Both the position numbers and the translations under genes were made by a program. A stretch of 64,000 bases of DNA from Allobosea sp. Root483D1 (GTDB lineage Bacteria > Pseudomonadota > Alphaproteobacteria > Rhizobiales > Beijerinckiaceae): positions 158,344 through 222,343 of the forward strand of contig NZ_LMJW01000011.1 of the NCBI RefSeq assembly GCF_001429505.1, read 5' to 3'. The number at the start of each line of letters is the position of its first letter. The stretch's first letter is position 1. The notes under the pieces are model-generated. The model was not told the DNA's origin. It saw only the letters and a program-made list of their open reading frames with translations, and ran no database searches. Shown piece after piece: positions 51,126 through 58,000 of the stretch.

Positions 51126-51475
51126 TTCTTGGTCTTCTCATCCTTGAGGAGGACGTCGAGCGCCTGGATGATCTTCTTGTCGGGATTGGCCTTGCAGTAG
51201 ACGATGAGCTGGTGCTCGCCAGCCTTCGCACGCGTGAGGTGCGCATAATGCTTCTTGGCGAGGCCGTTATACCAGCCGCTATACCAGGCGGCCAGCATAT
51301 CGGCGTCCTCCTGATAGGTGTTGGCGAGCTGCTTGCAGGTCAGTTCCTGCACATTGATGAAGCCTTCGGCATCCGCATAGGCGGAGAGCTCGGTCTGGGC
51401 GTTTGCGGAGAAGGAAACGGCTGCAGCCATCGCCGCAGCGCCGGCGGCAGACGCGAAGAGACGGGTCATGGTCAT
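51122..51475 (-). CDS. HdeA/HdeB-family periplasmic chaperone-like protein
   Basis: A 117-residue exported protein: signal peptide to about residue 26 (SFSANAQ), then an HdeA-like helical domain with the two cysteines (Cys47 in ELTCKQL, Cys94 in IVYCKAN) that form the family's disulfide. The LAAWYSGWYNGLAKK segment between them matches HdeA homologues in Hyphomicrobiales. Classical HdeA protects periplasmic proteins in acid; here it sits between an exported sulfatase and a membrane protein and may stabilise an exported enzyme. GTGA overlap with the next gene. Start may be the second Met codon. Confidence 0.85.
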   Translation of the reverse strand: MTMTRLFASAAGAAAMAAAVSFSANAQTELSAYADAEGFINVQELTCKQLANTYQEDADMLAAWYSGWYNGLAKKHYAHLTRAKAGEHQLIVYCKANPDKKIIQALDVLLKDEKTKK

Positions 51476-51544
51476 GAGAAGAGCCTCATTGGGTCAGGCA
51501 GGGAAACGTGCCGGCCGCCCCTGTTGAGGCGGCCGGCACAGCGA

Positions 51545-53137
51545 TCACTCGAGACCGCGCTTCTTGAAGGACTCGTCGATCTTCCGATCGACTGCCTTGC
51601 GGATGCCTTCGATGCTGAAGCTCGCCGGCCGCTGGCTTGGCGGATACTCGACGAAGGTCTCCAGGAATGCTCCCGCCTTCATCTGCGCCAGGCCGATCAC
51701 ATAGGCGTTCTCGACCCGCCACTGATCGTAGCCGCTGCCGGAAATCTCGGCATGCTCATAGGGGTCCATCCGCAGGTTGAACATCTTGGGCACGCGCAGA
51801 GGCGTGAACGGATGCGCCCAGATATCCATCTGGCCCTGTTGATCCTGCTTCTCGAAGACGAACTTGAAGTTGCCTTGACGCATCGCGACGAGAGCGCCGT
51901 CGTCATTGAAGTAGAAATATTCGTTGCGCGCACTCTTGTCGGTCTTGCCGGTGATGAAATCGAGCTGGTTGAAGCCGTCGAGATGGTTGCGGAAGGTGAC
52001 CGGGTTGCCCTGCGGCTGCCAGCCCTTGAGCAGGCGTTCCTTCACGTCCTTGTCGCCGGCGGCGGCGAGCAAGGTCGGGAACCAGTCGAGGCCGGAGACG
52101 ATGCCGTTGTTGATCTCGCCGGCCTTGACCTGGCCCGGCCAGCGGATCATCGCCGGCACGCGGAAGGCGCCTTCCCAGTTGGTGTCCTTCTCCGAGCGGA
52201 ACGGCGTCGTCGCCGCATCCGGCCAGGTGAACAGGTTGGGTCCGTTGTCGGTGGTGAAGATCACGATCGTGTTGTTGGCGATGCCGAGATCGTCGAGCGT
52301 CTTCAGGATCTTGCCGACATTCTGGTCCATCTCCCACATGCCGTCGGCATATTCATTGCCAGGCATGCCGCTCTTGCCGCGGAACTCCGGCCGCACATGG
52401 GTGAAGATGTGCATGCGGGTGAAGTTCATCCAGGTGTAGAAAGGCTTGTTGGCCCGCGCCTGGCGCTGAATGTAATCGATCGCGGCGCCGGTCGTCTCGT
52501 CGTCGACCGTTTCCATGCGCTTGCGGGTCAGCGGCCCGGTATCCTCGATCTTGCCGTCCGCCGAGGTCTTGAGCACTCCGCGCGGCGACATCGCCTTGAT
52601 GAAAGCCGGGTCATCCTTTGGCCAGTAGGGCCGCTCGGGCTCTTCCTCGGCGTTGAGATGGTAGAGATTGCCGAAGAACTCGTCGAAGCCATGGTTCGTC
52701 GGCAGATACTCGTCCTTGTCGCCAAGGTGGTTCTTGCCGAACTGGGCGGTGCCATAGCCAAGCGGCTTGAGCGCCTGTGCGATGGTGATGTCGCCCTTTT
52801 GCAGCCCGACGGGAGCGCCGGGAATGCCGACCTTGCAGAGTCCGGTGCGCAGGCAGGACTGGCCGGTGATGAAAGTCGAACGGCCGGCCGTGCAGCTGTT
52901 CTCGGCATAATAGTCCGTGAACAACATGCCTTCCTTGGCGATGCGGTCGATGTTCGGCGTCTTGTAGCCGACCAGGCCGTGCGTATAGGCGCTGATATTG
53001 GACTGGCCGACATCGTCGCCGAAGATGACGAGGATGTTGGGCCGGGCCGGCTGAGGTTGCTGGGCTTTGGCAGGTGCGGTTCCGAGGCCGATGACAGTTG
53101 CCAGAGCTGTCGCGGCCAGGATGTTCTGGAATCTCAT
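51545..53137 (-). CDS. Exported arylsulfatase-type sulfatase
   Basis: A 530-residue periplasmic sulfatase with a signal peptide (residues 1-25, ending APAKA). It has the metal-binding NILVIFGDDVGQSN at about 34-47, the modification site CTAGR at 82-86 (Cys82 to formylglycine) with ITGQ after it, and the second metal site FTTDNGPN. The maturase is encoded in the same gene train at 43946. Start at 53137 behind GGGGAG; an upstream in-frame ATG would add 25 non-signal residues. Substrate unknown. The first gene of the train, with the GTAACGGTTAC palindrome about 99 bases upstream. Confidence 0.94.
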   Translation of the reverse strand: MRFQNILAATALATVIGLGTAPAKAQQPQPARPNILVIFGDDVGQSNISAYTHGLVGYKTPNIDRIAKEGMLFTDYYAENSCTAGRSTFITGQSCLRTGLCKVGIPGAPVGLQKGDITIAQALKPLGYGTAQFGKNHLGDKDEYLPTNHGFDEFFGNLYHLNAEEEPERPYWPKDDPAFIKAMSPRGVLKTSADGKIEDTGPLTRKRMETVDDETTGAAIDYIQRQARANKPFYTWMNFTRMHIFTHVRPEFRGKSGMPGNEYADGMWEMDQNVGKILKTLDDLGIANNTIVIFTTDNGPNLFTWPDAATTPFRSEKDTNWEGAFRVPAMIRWPGQVKAGEINNGIVSGLDWFPTLLAAAGDKDVKERLLKGWQPQGNPVTFRNHLDGFNQLDFITGKTDKSARNEYFYFNDDGALVAMRQGNFKFVFEKQDQQGQMDIWAHPFTPLRVPKMFNLRMDPYEHAEISGSGYDQWRVENAYVIGLAQMKAGAFLETFVEYPPSQRPASFSIEGIRKAVDRKIDESFKKRGLE

Positions 53138-53234
53138 GAAACACTCCCCGCTTCGGAGCGCGATCCTGGTCCGGCCAAGAAACCGGCCCAGCGCGCGGGG
53201 CGACCTTCGCATGGCCCATCAGAGCGCCTAAGGC

Positions 53235-53247
53235 TGTAACGGTTACA
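53235..53247. promoter_or_regulatory. GTAACNGTTAC palindrome, copy 3 (upstream of exported sulfatase)
   Basis: TGTAACGGTTACA, identical over 13 bases to copy 1, sits in the gap between the sulfatase and the small exported protein gene, about 99 bases upstream of the sulfatase start and 20 bases after the stop of the gene that ends at 53268. Candidate operator for the sulfatase-led transcript. Confidence 0.75.
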
Positions 53248-53267
53248 GCGCCGGCAGCTCGCGGCCC

Positions 53268-53675
53268 TCAGCGGCTGCAGCGCTTGTAGGTGGTCTCGAC
53301 CTCCGGGAACTCCGGATCGAAGCGCACGATCCGGTCATCGCTCTCGAAGCGGACGGACACGCTGACCGTCTGGAAGATCATCTTGTCGGCGCAGTTCAGC
53401 AGGAAGGTCAGCACATCGCCTTTCTGCTTCGACGAGACGAGGTTGCAGCTCGCGTTGGTGCCGCGGACACGTTTGCCGCTGACGATGAAGCCCGACCAGC
53501 CCTCCGCATCGCGCTTGAGCGTGAACTGGCCGTTCCGCTTGGAAAAGACCGTGTCGCAGGTCGTCGCATCGGTGACCCAGGCGCCCTGCAGGCGATCCGC
53601 GGCTGGGGCCGCCTGCGACGCCACGAGGCACGCGATCGACAGCGCGCATCCGGATAGAAACTGGTTCAGCCGCAT
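53268..53675 (-). CDS. Small exported protein of unknown function
   Basis: A 135-residue protein with a signal peptide (residues 1-26: MRLNQFLSGCALSIACLVAS then QAAPA). The mature part has four to five cysteines and a lipocalin-like or C-type pattern (LQGAWVTDATTCDTVFSKRNGQFTLKRDAEGW, NCADKMIFQTVSVSVRFES). I do not recognise the family. Start at 53675; longer frames upstream lack a signal peptide. It lies upstream of and in the same direction as the sulfatase train, separated by the palindrome, and may be part of the same system. Confidence 0.7.
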   Translation of the reverse strand: MRLNQFLSGCALSIACLVASQAAPAADRLQGAWVTDATTCDTVFSKRNGQFTLKRDAEGWSGFIVSGKRVRGTNASCNLVSSKQKGDVLTFLLNCADKMIFQTVSVSVRFESDDRIVRFDPEFPEVETTYKRCSR

Positions 53676-53734
53676 GAGTCTGATCCTCACCCGCAATCGA
53701 GGGGCCCGCGAGCGCCAATTACGGCGGTCTGCCG

Positions 53735-53983
53735 CTATTGCGAAAGCCGTCCGATGATGTCCTGCTCCATCGCGGAAGCCAGGTCGTTGTATTCGGCCAC
53801 CCTGAGCGGTGCGATCGCAGCGCTCGACCTCAGCCAATATTCCGTCGCCACGCATGCCGCCTCGTAGGCCTCGCACAGTTCGGCGACCTGCGGGTCACGG
53901 GCCACGGACAGTCGCAGCGCCGCCCGTCGATCTGGCCAGCGCAACAACAGCCGCGACAAGCCACGCTTTTGAGCCTGTTCCAT
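53735..53983 (-). CDS. Small hypothetical protein
   Basis: An 82-residue cytoplasmic protein, helical and charged (QKRGLSRLLLRWPDRRAALRLS, then DPQVAELCEAYEAACVATEYWL and VAEYNDLASAMEQDIIGRL). The family is unknown to me; the second half has a regular helical-pair pattern. Start at 53983 (MEQAQKRG) is my choice; an ATG at 54019 would give 94 residues. Neither has a clear ribosome site. The palindrome at 54053-54065 would then be 71 or 35 bases upstream. It is 59 bases upstream of the small exported protein gene and probably co-transcribed. Confidence 0.55.
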   Translation of the reverse strand: MEQAQKRGLSRLLLRWPDRRAALRLSVARDPQVAELCEAYEAACVATEYWLRSSAAIAPLRVAEYNDLASAMEQDIIGRLSQ

Positions 53984-54052
53984 TGCACTCGATGAGCAAG
54001 TTCCAGAGGCCGCAACCATCACAATCCATCGGCGACGCCGCGCGCGGAAGAC

Positions 54053-54065
54053 CGTAACCGTTACG
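54053..54065. promoter_or_regulatory. GTAACNGTTAC palindrome, copy 4 (between small gene and COG4313 gene)
   Basis: CGTAACCGTTACG is a perfect 13-base palindrome around a central C. It lies about 82 bases upstream of the COG4313 protein start (54147, plus) and upstream of the small hypothetical gene (minus), so it could control both directions. Core shared with copies at 37507-37517, 43900-43910 and 53236-53246. Confidence 0.72.
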
Positions 54066-54146
54066 AAAGGCCGGGTGCGCGGCATTCTCCTTGACGCCCT
54101 CGCGCGCGCGTTCCAGAGCTGTCGGTCAGTTCTTTGGGGACGGAAC

Positions 54147-55163
54147 ATGAGTCGGCTTCGCGCAGCGGCAATCGGAACACTGGCGCTGTGTGCAGCGGCC
54201 CTTTCGCATGGCGTTGCGCAGGCGACGGAAAGCGGCGCGAGCCTCTACATTCCCGGCACGCGCGGCCCTGCTGCGGGCATCGTTCCGCCGCCCGGCTTCT
54301 ACTTCGAGAACGATTTCTATAGCTATTCCGGCCGGCTTTCGGCTGCGACCCGGACCCAGATCGGCGGCGCGGTCCTCGCCAACGTCAAGGTCCAGGCGCG
54401 CGCCGACTTCCTCACCCCGACCTGGATCACGCCGCTGGAGATCCTCGGCGGCAATCTCGGCTTCGCCGTGACCATACCGGTCGGCAATCCGCGCATCAGT
54501 GCCGGCACGGTGATCGCCGCCCCGCGCCTCGGCCGCGTCTTCGGTCTCAAGCAGCGCGATTCCGGCTTCTTCCTGGGCGACCCCGTCGTATCCAGCTTCA
54601 TCGGCTGGCACGCCGGCAACTTCCATTGGCAGGTCGGCGGCTCGGTCAATATCCCGTCCGGCACCTATGATCCGGACCGGCTGTCGAACCTGTCGTTCAA
54701 CCGCGTCATCGGCGACATCTACGCCGCCGCGACCTGGCTCGATCCGAAGATCGGCCTCGACATCTCCGCCGCCGTCGGCCTCGAGCTCAACGGCAAGAAC
54801 AATGACACCGACTACAAGAGCGGCAACGCCGTCCACGTCGACCTCGCGGTCAGCCAGTATCTCAGCAAGGAGTTCTCGATCGGCGCGCTGTTCTCGCATT
54901 ACCAGCAGATCAGCGGCGACAGTGGCTCCGGCGCCTCGCTCGGTCCCTACAAGGGCCGCACCACCGCGGTCGGCGGCACGATCGCCTATTCCTTCGCGGT
55001 TGCCGGCACGCCGGTCACAGCCCGCCTGAAGGTGCTGCGCGAGGTCAGCGTCGAGAACCGGCCGCAGGGCACCATCGCCTTCGTCAGCCTCGCCTTCCCG
55101 CTGGGCTATGTGCCACCGGCCGCGCCGGCGGCTGAGCCCGCCCCGCGCGTGGTGAAGCACTGA
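54147..55163 (+). CDS. Outer-membrane transporter-like beta-barrel protein (COG4313 / phenol meta-pathway-type)
   Basis: A 338-residue protein with a signal peptide (residues about 1-27, ending GVAQA). The mature part opens with GASLYIPGTRGPAAGIVPPPGFYFENDFYSYSG and continues with alternating hydrophobic strands (LGFAVTIPVGNPRISAGTVIAAPRLGRVF, FHWQVGGSVNIPSGTYDPDRLSN). This is typical of the COG4313 outer-membrane family near aromatic and DUF1254 genes. It probably forms a channel for hydrophobic or aromatic compounds. Start at 54147 behind GGGGACGG. It is the only plus-strand gene in the palindrome group. Confidence 0.85.
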   Translation: MSRLRAAAIGTLALCAAALSHGVAQATESGASLYIPGTRGPAAGIVPPPGFYFENDFYSYSGRLSAATRTQIGGAVLANVKVQARADFLTPTWITPLEILGGNLGFAVTIPVGNPRISAGTVIAAPRLGRVFGLKQRDSGFFLGDPVVSSFIGWHAGNFHWQVGGSVNIPSGTYDPDRLSNLSFNRVIGDIYAAATWLDPKIGLDISAAVGLELNGKNNDTDYKSGNAVHVDLAVSQYLSKEFSIGALFSHYQQISGDSGSGASLGPYKGRTTAVGGTIAYSFAVAGTPVTARLKVLREVSVENRPQGTIAFVSLAFPLGYVPPAAPAAEPAPRVVKH

Positions 55164-55249
55164 CGAACGGGAGGCGACACTCGCGTTGCAGCCTGCTCGC
55201 CTGAAGCTGGCCAGGGAGACACCGGCCAGCCTTTCAGCGCTCGAGCGCG

Positions 55250-55834
55250 TTACATCTGCTCCGCAGGGTGGCCGCTCTGCTCGATCTGCCGGGCCAGCCT
55301 CACCACATCGCGCAGGATTTCGACCTCGGCCGCCTTGCGGCCGAGCAGCGCTTCGAGCTCGCGGATCCGCTTTCCGAGTTCATGAATCTTGTCCGCGCCG
55401 ATCATCGGGCCATGATCGGGAACGACGCTCGGCAGCGCGCGGAGCGCCGGTCCCGGCTGCGCGATCCTGGGGAAGCTCGGAACATAGCGCCCTTTCGGCA
55501 AGTCGATGTGAATCTCGCGCTCGTGGCCGTGCAGCTCATAGTAGCGCAGCAGCGCCGCCCGAAGTCGGGTCGCCTCGATCCGTACGATCGGATCGATCGC
55601 GGCATCGAAGCTGGGCGGCCTGCCGAAGACATCGACGGCGATCGCGTAAGCCTTGATGGCCGCCTGCCGTCCCTCGAAGGACTCCTCGGAGATATACTGC
55701 AGAAAGCGCTTATTGCGGTCCGAGCACTGAAAATCCGGATCCGACAGCAGCCGGTTCAGTTCCCGGCGGCACTCAGCCAGTTTCGACGCCGATTTCCCAA
55801 ACCAATCACTTGACGGTTCTGCATTGTCATCCAT
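55250..55834 (-). CDS. Small protein with conserved N-terminal (cyclase/TPR-associated) domain and IS3 OrfA-like coiled tail
   Basis: A 194-residue protein. Residues about 25-125 (LLSDPDFQCSDRNKRFLQYI, FEGRQAAIKAYAIAVDVFGR, AIDPIVRIEATRLRAALLRYY, HIDLPKGRYVPSF) match a domain often at the N-terminus of TPR/TolB-like and adenylate-cyclase-associated proteins in Hyphomicrobiales. Those downstream modules are missing here. Residues about 145-180 (KIHELGKRIRELEALLGRKAAEVEILRDVVRLARQ) form a coiled coil that resembles the leucine zipper of IS3-family OrfA. Start at 55834 follows AAGGAGG. It probably acts as a small regulator; no function is assigned. Confidence 0.75.
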   Translation of the reverse strand: MDDNAEPSSDWFGKSASKLAECRRELNRLLSDPDFQCSDRNKRFLQYISEESFEGRQAAIKAYAIAVDVFGRPPSFDAAIDPIVRIEATRLRAALLRYYELHGHEREIHIDLPKGRYVPSFPRIAQPGPALRALPSVVPDHGPMIGADKIHELGKRIRELEALLGRKAAEVEILRDVVRLARQIEQSGHPAEQM

Positions 55835-55878
55835 TCGAAACCTCCTTCGAACGAACTGCAACTGATAAAAATCAATTC

Positions 55879-55893
55879 GAATTATATTAATTC
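55879..55893. promoter_or_regulatory. AT-rich palindrome upstream of the small coiled-tail protein
   Basis: GAATTATATTAATTC is a perfect inverted repeat (GAATTA-TAT-TAATTC), 45 bases upstream of the start at 55834, in an AT-rich stretch unlike the rest of the window. Candidate promoter or autoregulatory operator. Confidence 0.45.
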
Positions 55894-55933
55894 AGCTTCA
55901 CGTCGACTAGGTCGACACCCTATCATCAACGTT

Positions 55934-55953
55934 CAGTTGAACCATATCAACTG
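55934..55953. promoter_or_regulatory. Second inverted repeat upstream of the small coiled-tail protein
   Basis: CAGTTGA (55934-55940) and TCAACTG (55947-55953) form a perfect 7-base inverted repeat with a 6-base spacer, about 100 bases upstream of the gene start. Candidate operator or hairpin. Confidence 0.4.
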
Positions 55954-56253
55954 CTATGATGGGCCTTGGTCCATCAACGCGTGGATGTCGCGAACAGGGG
56001 GCTCCGCTCGGGCGAGGAGGGCCTTTCTTTCCAGTTCTGGCTTGCGCCTGTCGAACAGTGGCGAGGCGAAGCCGATAAATATCCTCAGGCCAAAGATCGT
56101 TCCGTTGCCAGGTCTTACGTTACGATAGGGCGCTCGACCGCGGCCGCCATAGCGACGACCACCCTATCGATCCTAGCGTCAATCAAGGCGTCTTGCACCT
56201 AGAGACTGCTCGTGCACGCCCAGGCGAAGTCGGTGGGTTCGCCAAGCCTCGAC

Positions 56254-57156
56254 CTAGCTTCCGCGCGCGGAAAAGCGGCCGAGCTTGGCGGCATGGTCCG
56301 CAACCAGCGCCTCGCCGAACGCGGTCGGTCGCATGGCCGGGGCACGATCGTGGATCGCGATGCCGGCGCGGGCCCCGAAGATGCGCTTGCCGTAGCAGAT
56401 CAGGCTCTCCAGCGACTGCATCATGAACACGATCACAGGCAGGATGTCGCGGTAGATGCGCTCCGCCTCGGCCTCGTCACCGGCGACGAAGCTGTCATAG
56501 GCCCTGGTCGTGAAATCGATGATCTCGGGCGCGAGGATCATGCCGACGCAGCCGGCGCGCAGGTTCTCGATCAGTTCGAGACCGCCGCGGCCGTTCATCA
56601 CCGGCAGGCGGCCCTCGGTCGTCTCGATCAGTTGCCGGATCTCGGTCGCCGCACCCTCGCCCTTCACCAGCTTGATGTTGGGGTGCTGCGCGACGAGGCT
56701 GCGAATATCCTCCGCCGACAGGCCGCGGCCCATATAGGCGGGCGCGTTCTGGATCGCGACCGGCAGGTGCGTGGCATCCGCGACCCGGCCGAAGAAGCGG
56801 ATGTATTCGCTTGCCGCAAAGCTGCCGACCATGGGCGGCTGCAGGATGACCCAGTCGGCCTTCGCCGCCTCGGCCGCCTTGACCAGTTCGATCTGCTCGC
56901 CGACCGAAGTTCCGTAGATGGTGAAGCCGAGCGGCTTCACGCCACCGACATCCTCCGAGGTCCATTCCATCACCGTTCGCCGCTCGGGCACGGTCAGCTT
57001 GGAGACCTCCGTCGCGAGGCCCAGCGCCGCGATGCCATGGGCGCCGTGTTCGAGGCAGATCTCGACCTGCCGGCGCATCGCCTGCCGGTCGAGCCGTTCC
57101 TGCGCGTCGAACAGCGCGTAAAGGATCGCGTGGATGCCGGTGAATGCCGTGGTCAT
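56254..57156 (-). CDS. Dihydrodipicolinate synthase-family aldolase/dehydratase
   Basis: A 300-residue class I aldolase-fold protein of the DapA/NAL family. The Schiff-base Lys is in NIKLVKGEGAA, with GIAALGLATEVSKL near the N-terminus. The position where DapA has the catalytic Tyr (YNVP) reads IQNAP here, so the Tyr is replaced by Gln and the reaction is unlikely to be that of DapA. Members with this pattern act on keto-sugar acids or hydroxy acids. It is divergent from a FadR-type regulator and a TctCBA importer, which fits catabolism of a carboxylate. Confidence 0.9.
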   Translation of the reverse strand: MTTAFTGIHAILYALFDAQERLDRQAMRRQVEICLEHGAHGIAALGLATEVSKLTVPERRTVMEWTSEDVGGVKPLGFTIYGTSVGEQIELVKAAEAAKADWVILQPPMVGSFAASEYIRFFGRVADATHLPVAIQNAPAYMGRGLSAEDIRSLVAQHPNIKLVKGEGAATEIRQLIETTEGRLPVMNGRGGLELIENLRAGCVGMILAPEIIDFTTRAYDSFVAGDEAEAERIYRDILPVIVFMMQSLESLICYGKRIFGARAGIAIHDRAPAMRPTAFGEALVADHAAKLGRFSARGS

Positions 57157-57176
57157 GAGGTCGCCTCCAATGATCA

Positions 57177-57189
57177 GATGTTAAACATC
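57177..57189. promoter_or_regulatory. Palindrome between the aldolase and FadR-type regulator genes
   Basis: GATGTTAAACATC is a perfect palindrome around a central A, 20 bases upstream of the aldolase start and 64 bases upstream of the regulator start. ATCAGATG is also directly repeated around it (57173-57180 and 57187-57194). Candidate operator of the adjacent GntR/FadR-type repressor. Confidence 0.5.
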
Positions 57190-57253
57190 AGATGAATGCT
57201 TGCGCGCAAGTCCCGGACGTGACATTTTCCCGCCATGGGAGGTGACACGGGGC

Positions 57254-58000
57254 ATGCAGCGCGGCAGCAAGCCAGGAAAGATCGGCGCGATGGTTGCGGC
57301 ACTCGGGGCTGCGATCGTGCGTGGCGAGATCGCTTCGGGAACCGTGTTGCCCGCCGAGCCTGAGCTCGCCGAACGCTATGGCGTTGGCCGCAGCGTCGTT
57401 CGCGAGGCCGTCAAAACCCTCGTCGCCAAGGGTCTGCTCACCGTTCGGCCACGCCACGGCACGCAGGTCCGTCCTCAGCACGACTGGACGTTGCTCGACC
57501 GGGAAGTGCTCGGCTGGATGCGCAGCGAGGACGGGCTCGATCGCGACCTGCTGCTCGCTTTGGAAGAGACGCGTGAGATCATCGAACCGGAGGCGGCGGC
57601 ACTGGCAGCGATCCGCGCCACGCCCGAGGATCTGGCCCGCATCCGCGCGGCTCTGGCCGCCATGGAGGCAGGGCAGGATGACCCTCAGGCCGCCATTGCT
57701 GCCGACAAGCGCTTCCACCTTGCGATCCTCGACGCCACCAACAACCCGATCCTGCGCAGCTTCCGCGGCGCGATCGATACGATCCTGAGTGCGATGTTCG
57801 ATTTCACCGTCGACGTCTTTGCCGGGAACCTCGCCAACCATGCCGCGGTCGTCGACGCGATCGCCGCCGGTGAGCCCGAGCAGGCCCGTCAGGCGATGCG
57901 GCAAGTGCTCGGCTACACGCGTGGTCACATGCTTTCCAACCCTGCTCTGGCGGGTGGAATCAACCCAAACCAAAAAACTGCACTGGGAGAAACGCCATGA
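57254..58000 (+). CDS. GntR-family regulator, FadR subfamily (FCD domain)
   Basis: A 248-residue regulator. The N-terminal GntR winged helix (residues about 10-80; LPAEPELAERYGVGRSVVREAVKTLVAKGLLTVRPRHGTQV) is followed by the all-helical FCD ligand domain (about 105-235; EETREIIEPEAAALAA, DKRFHLAILDATNNP, NHAAVVDAIAAGEPEQARQAM). Its ligand is probably a small carboxylate or sugar acid. Start at 57254 after GACACGGGG. It overlaps the TctC gene by ATGA, so it is co-transcribed with the importer. Confidence 0.93.
   Translation: MQRGSKPGKIGAMVAALGAAIVRGEIASGTVLPAEPELAERYGVGRSVVREAVKTLVAKGLLTVRPRHGTQVRPQHDWTLLDREVLGWMRSEDGLDRDLLLALEETREIIEPEAAALAAIRATPEDLARIRAALAAMEAGQDDPQAAIAADKRFHLAILDATNNPILRSFRGAIDTILSAMFDFTVDVFAGNLANHAAVVDAIAAGEPEQARQAMRQVLGYTRGHMLSNPALAGGINPNQKTALGETP

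Larger units (their letters stand above)
55835..56253. other. Gap of about 420 bases without a recognisable gene
   Basis: The first 120 bases (55835-55955) are AT-rich and hold two palindromes upstream of the preceding minus-strand gene. From about 55956 to 56253 composition returns to GC-rich. A few short frames exist on both strands, but none has a good start or a similarity I recognise. It could be a decayed gene remnant. Confidence 0.5.

Noticed and set aside
55956..56253. Possible small genes or an insertion-sequence remnant
   Set aside because: Short frames on both strands lack ribosome sites and recognisable similarity, and I saw no terminal inverted repeats or target duplication.
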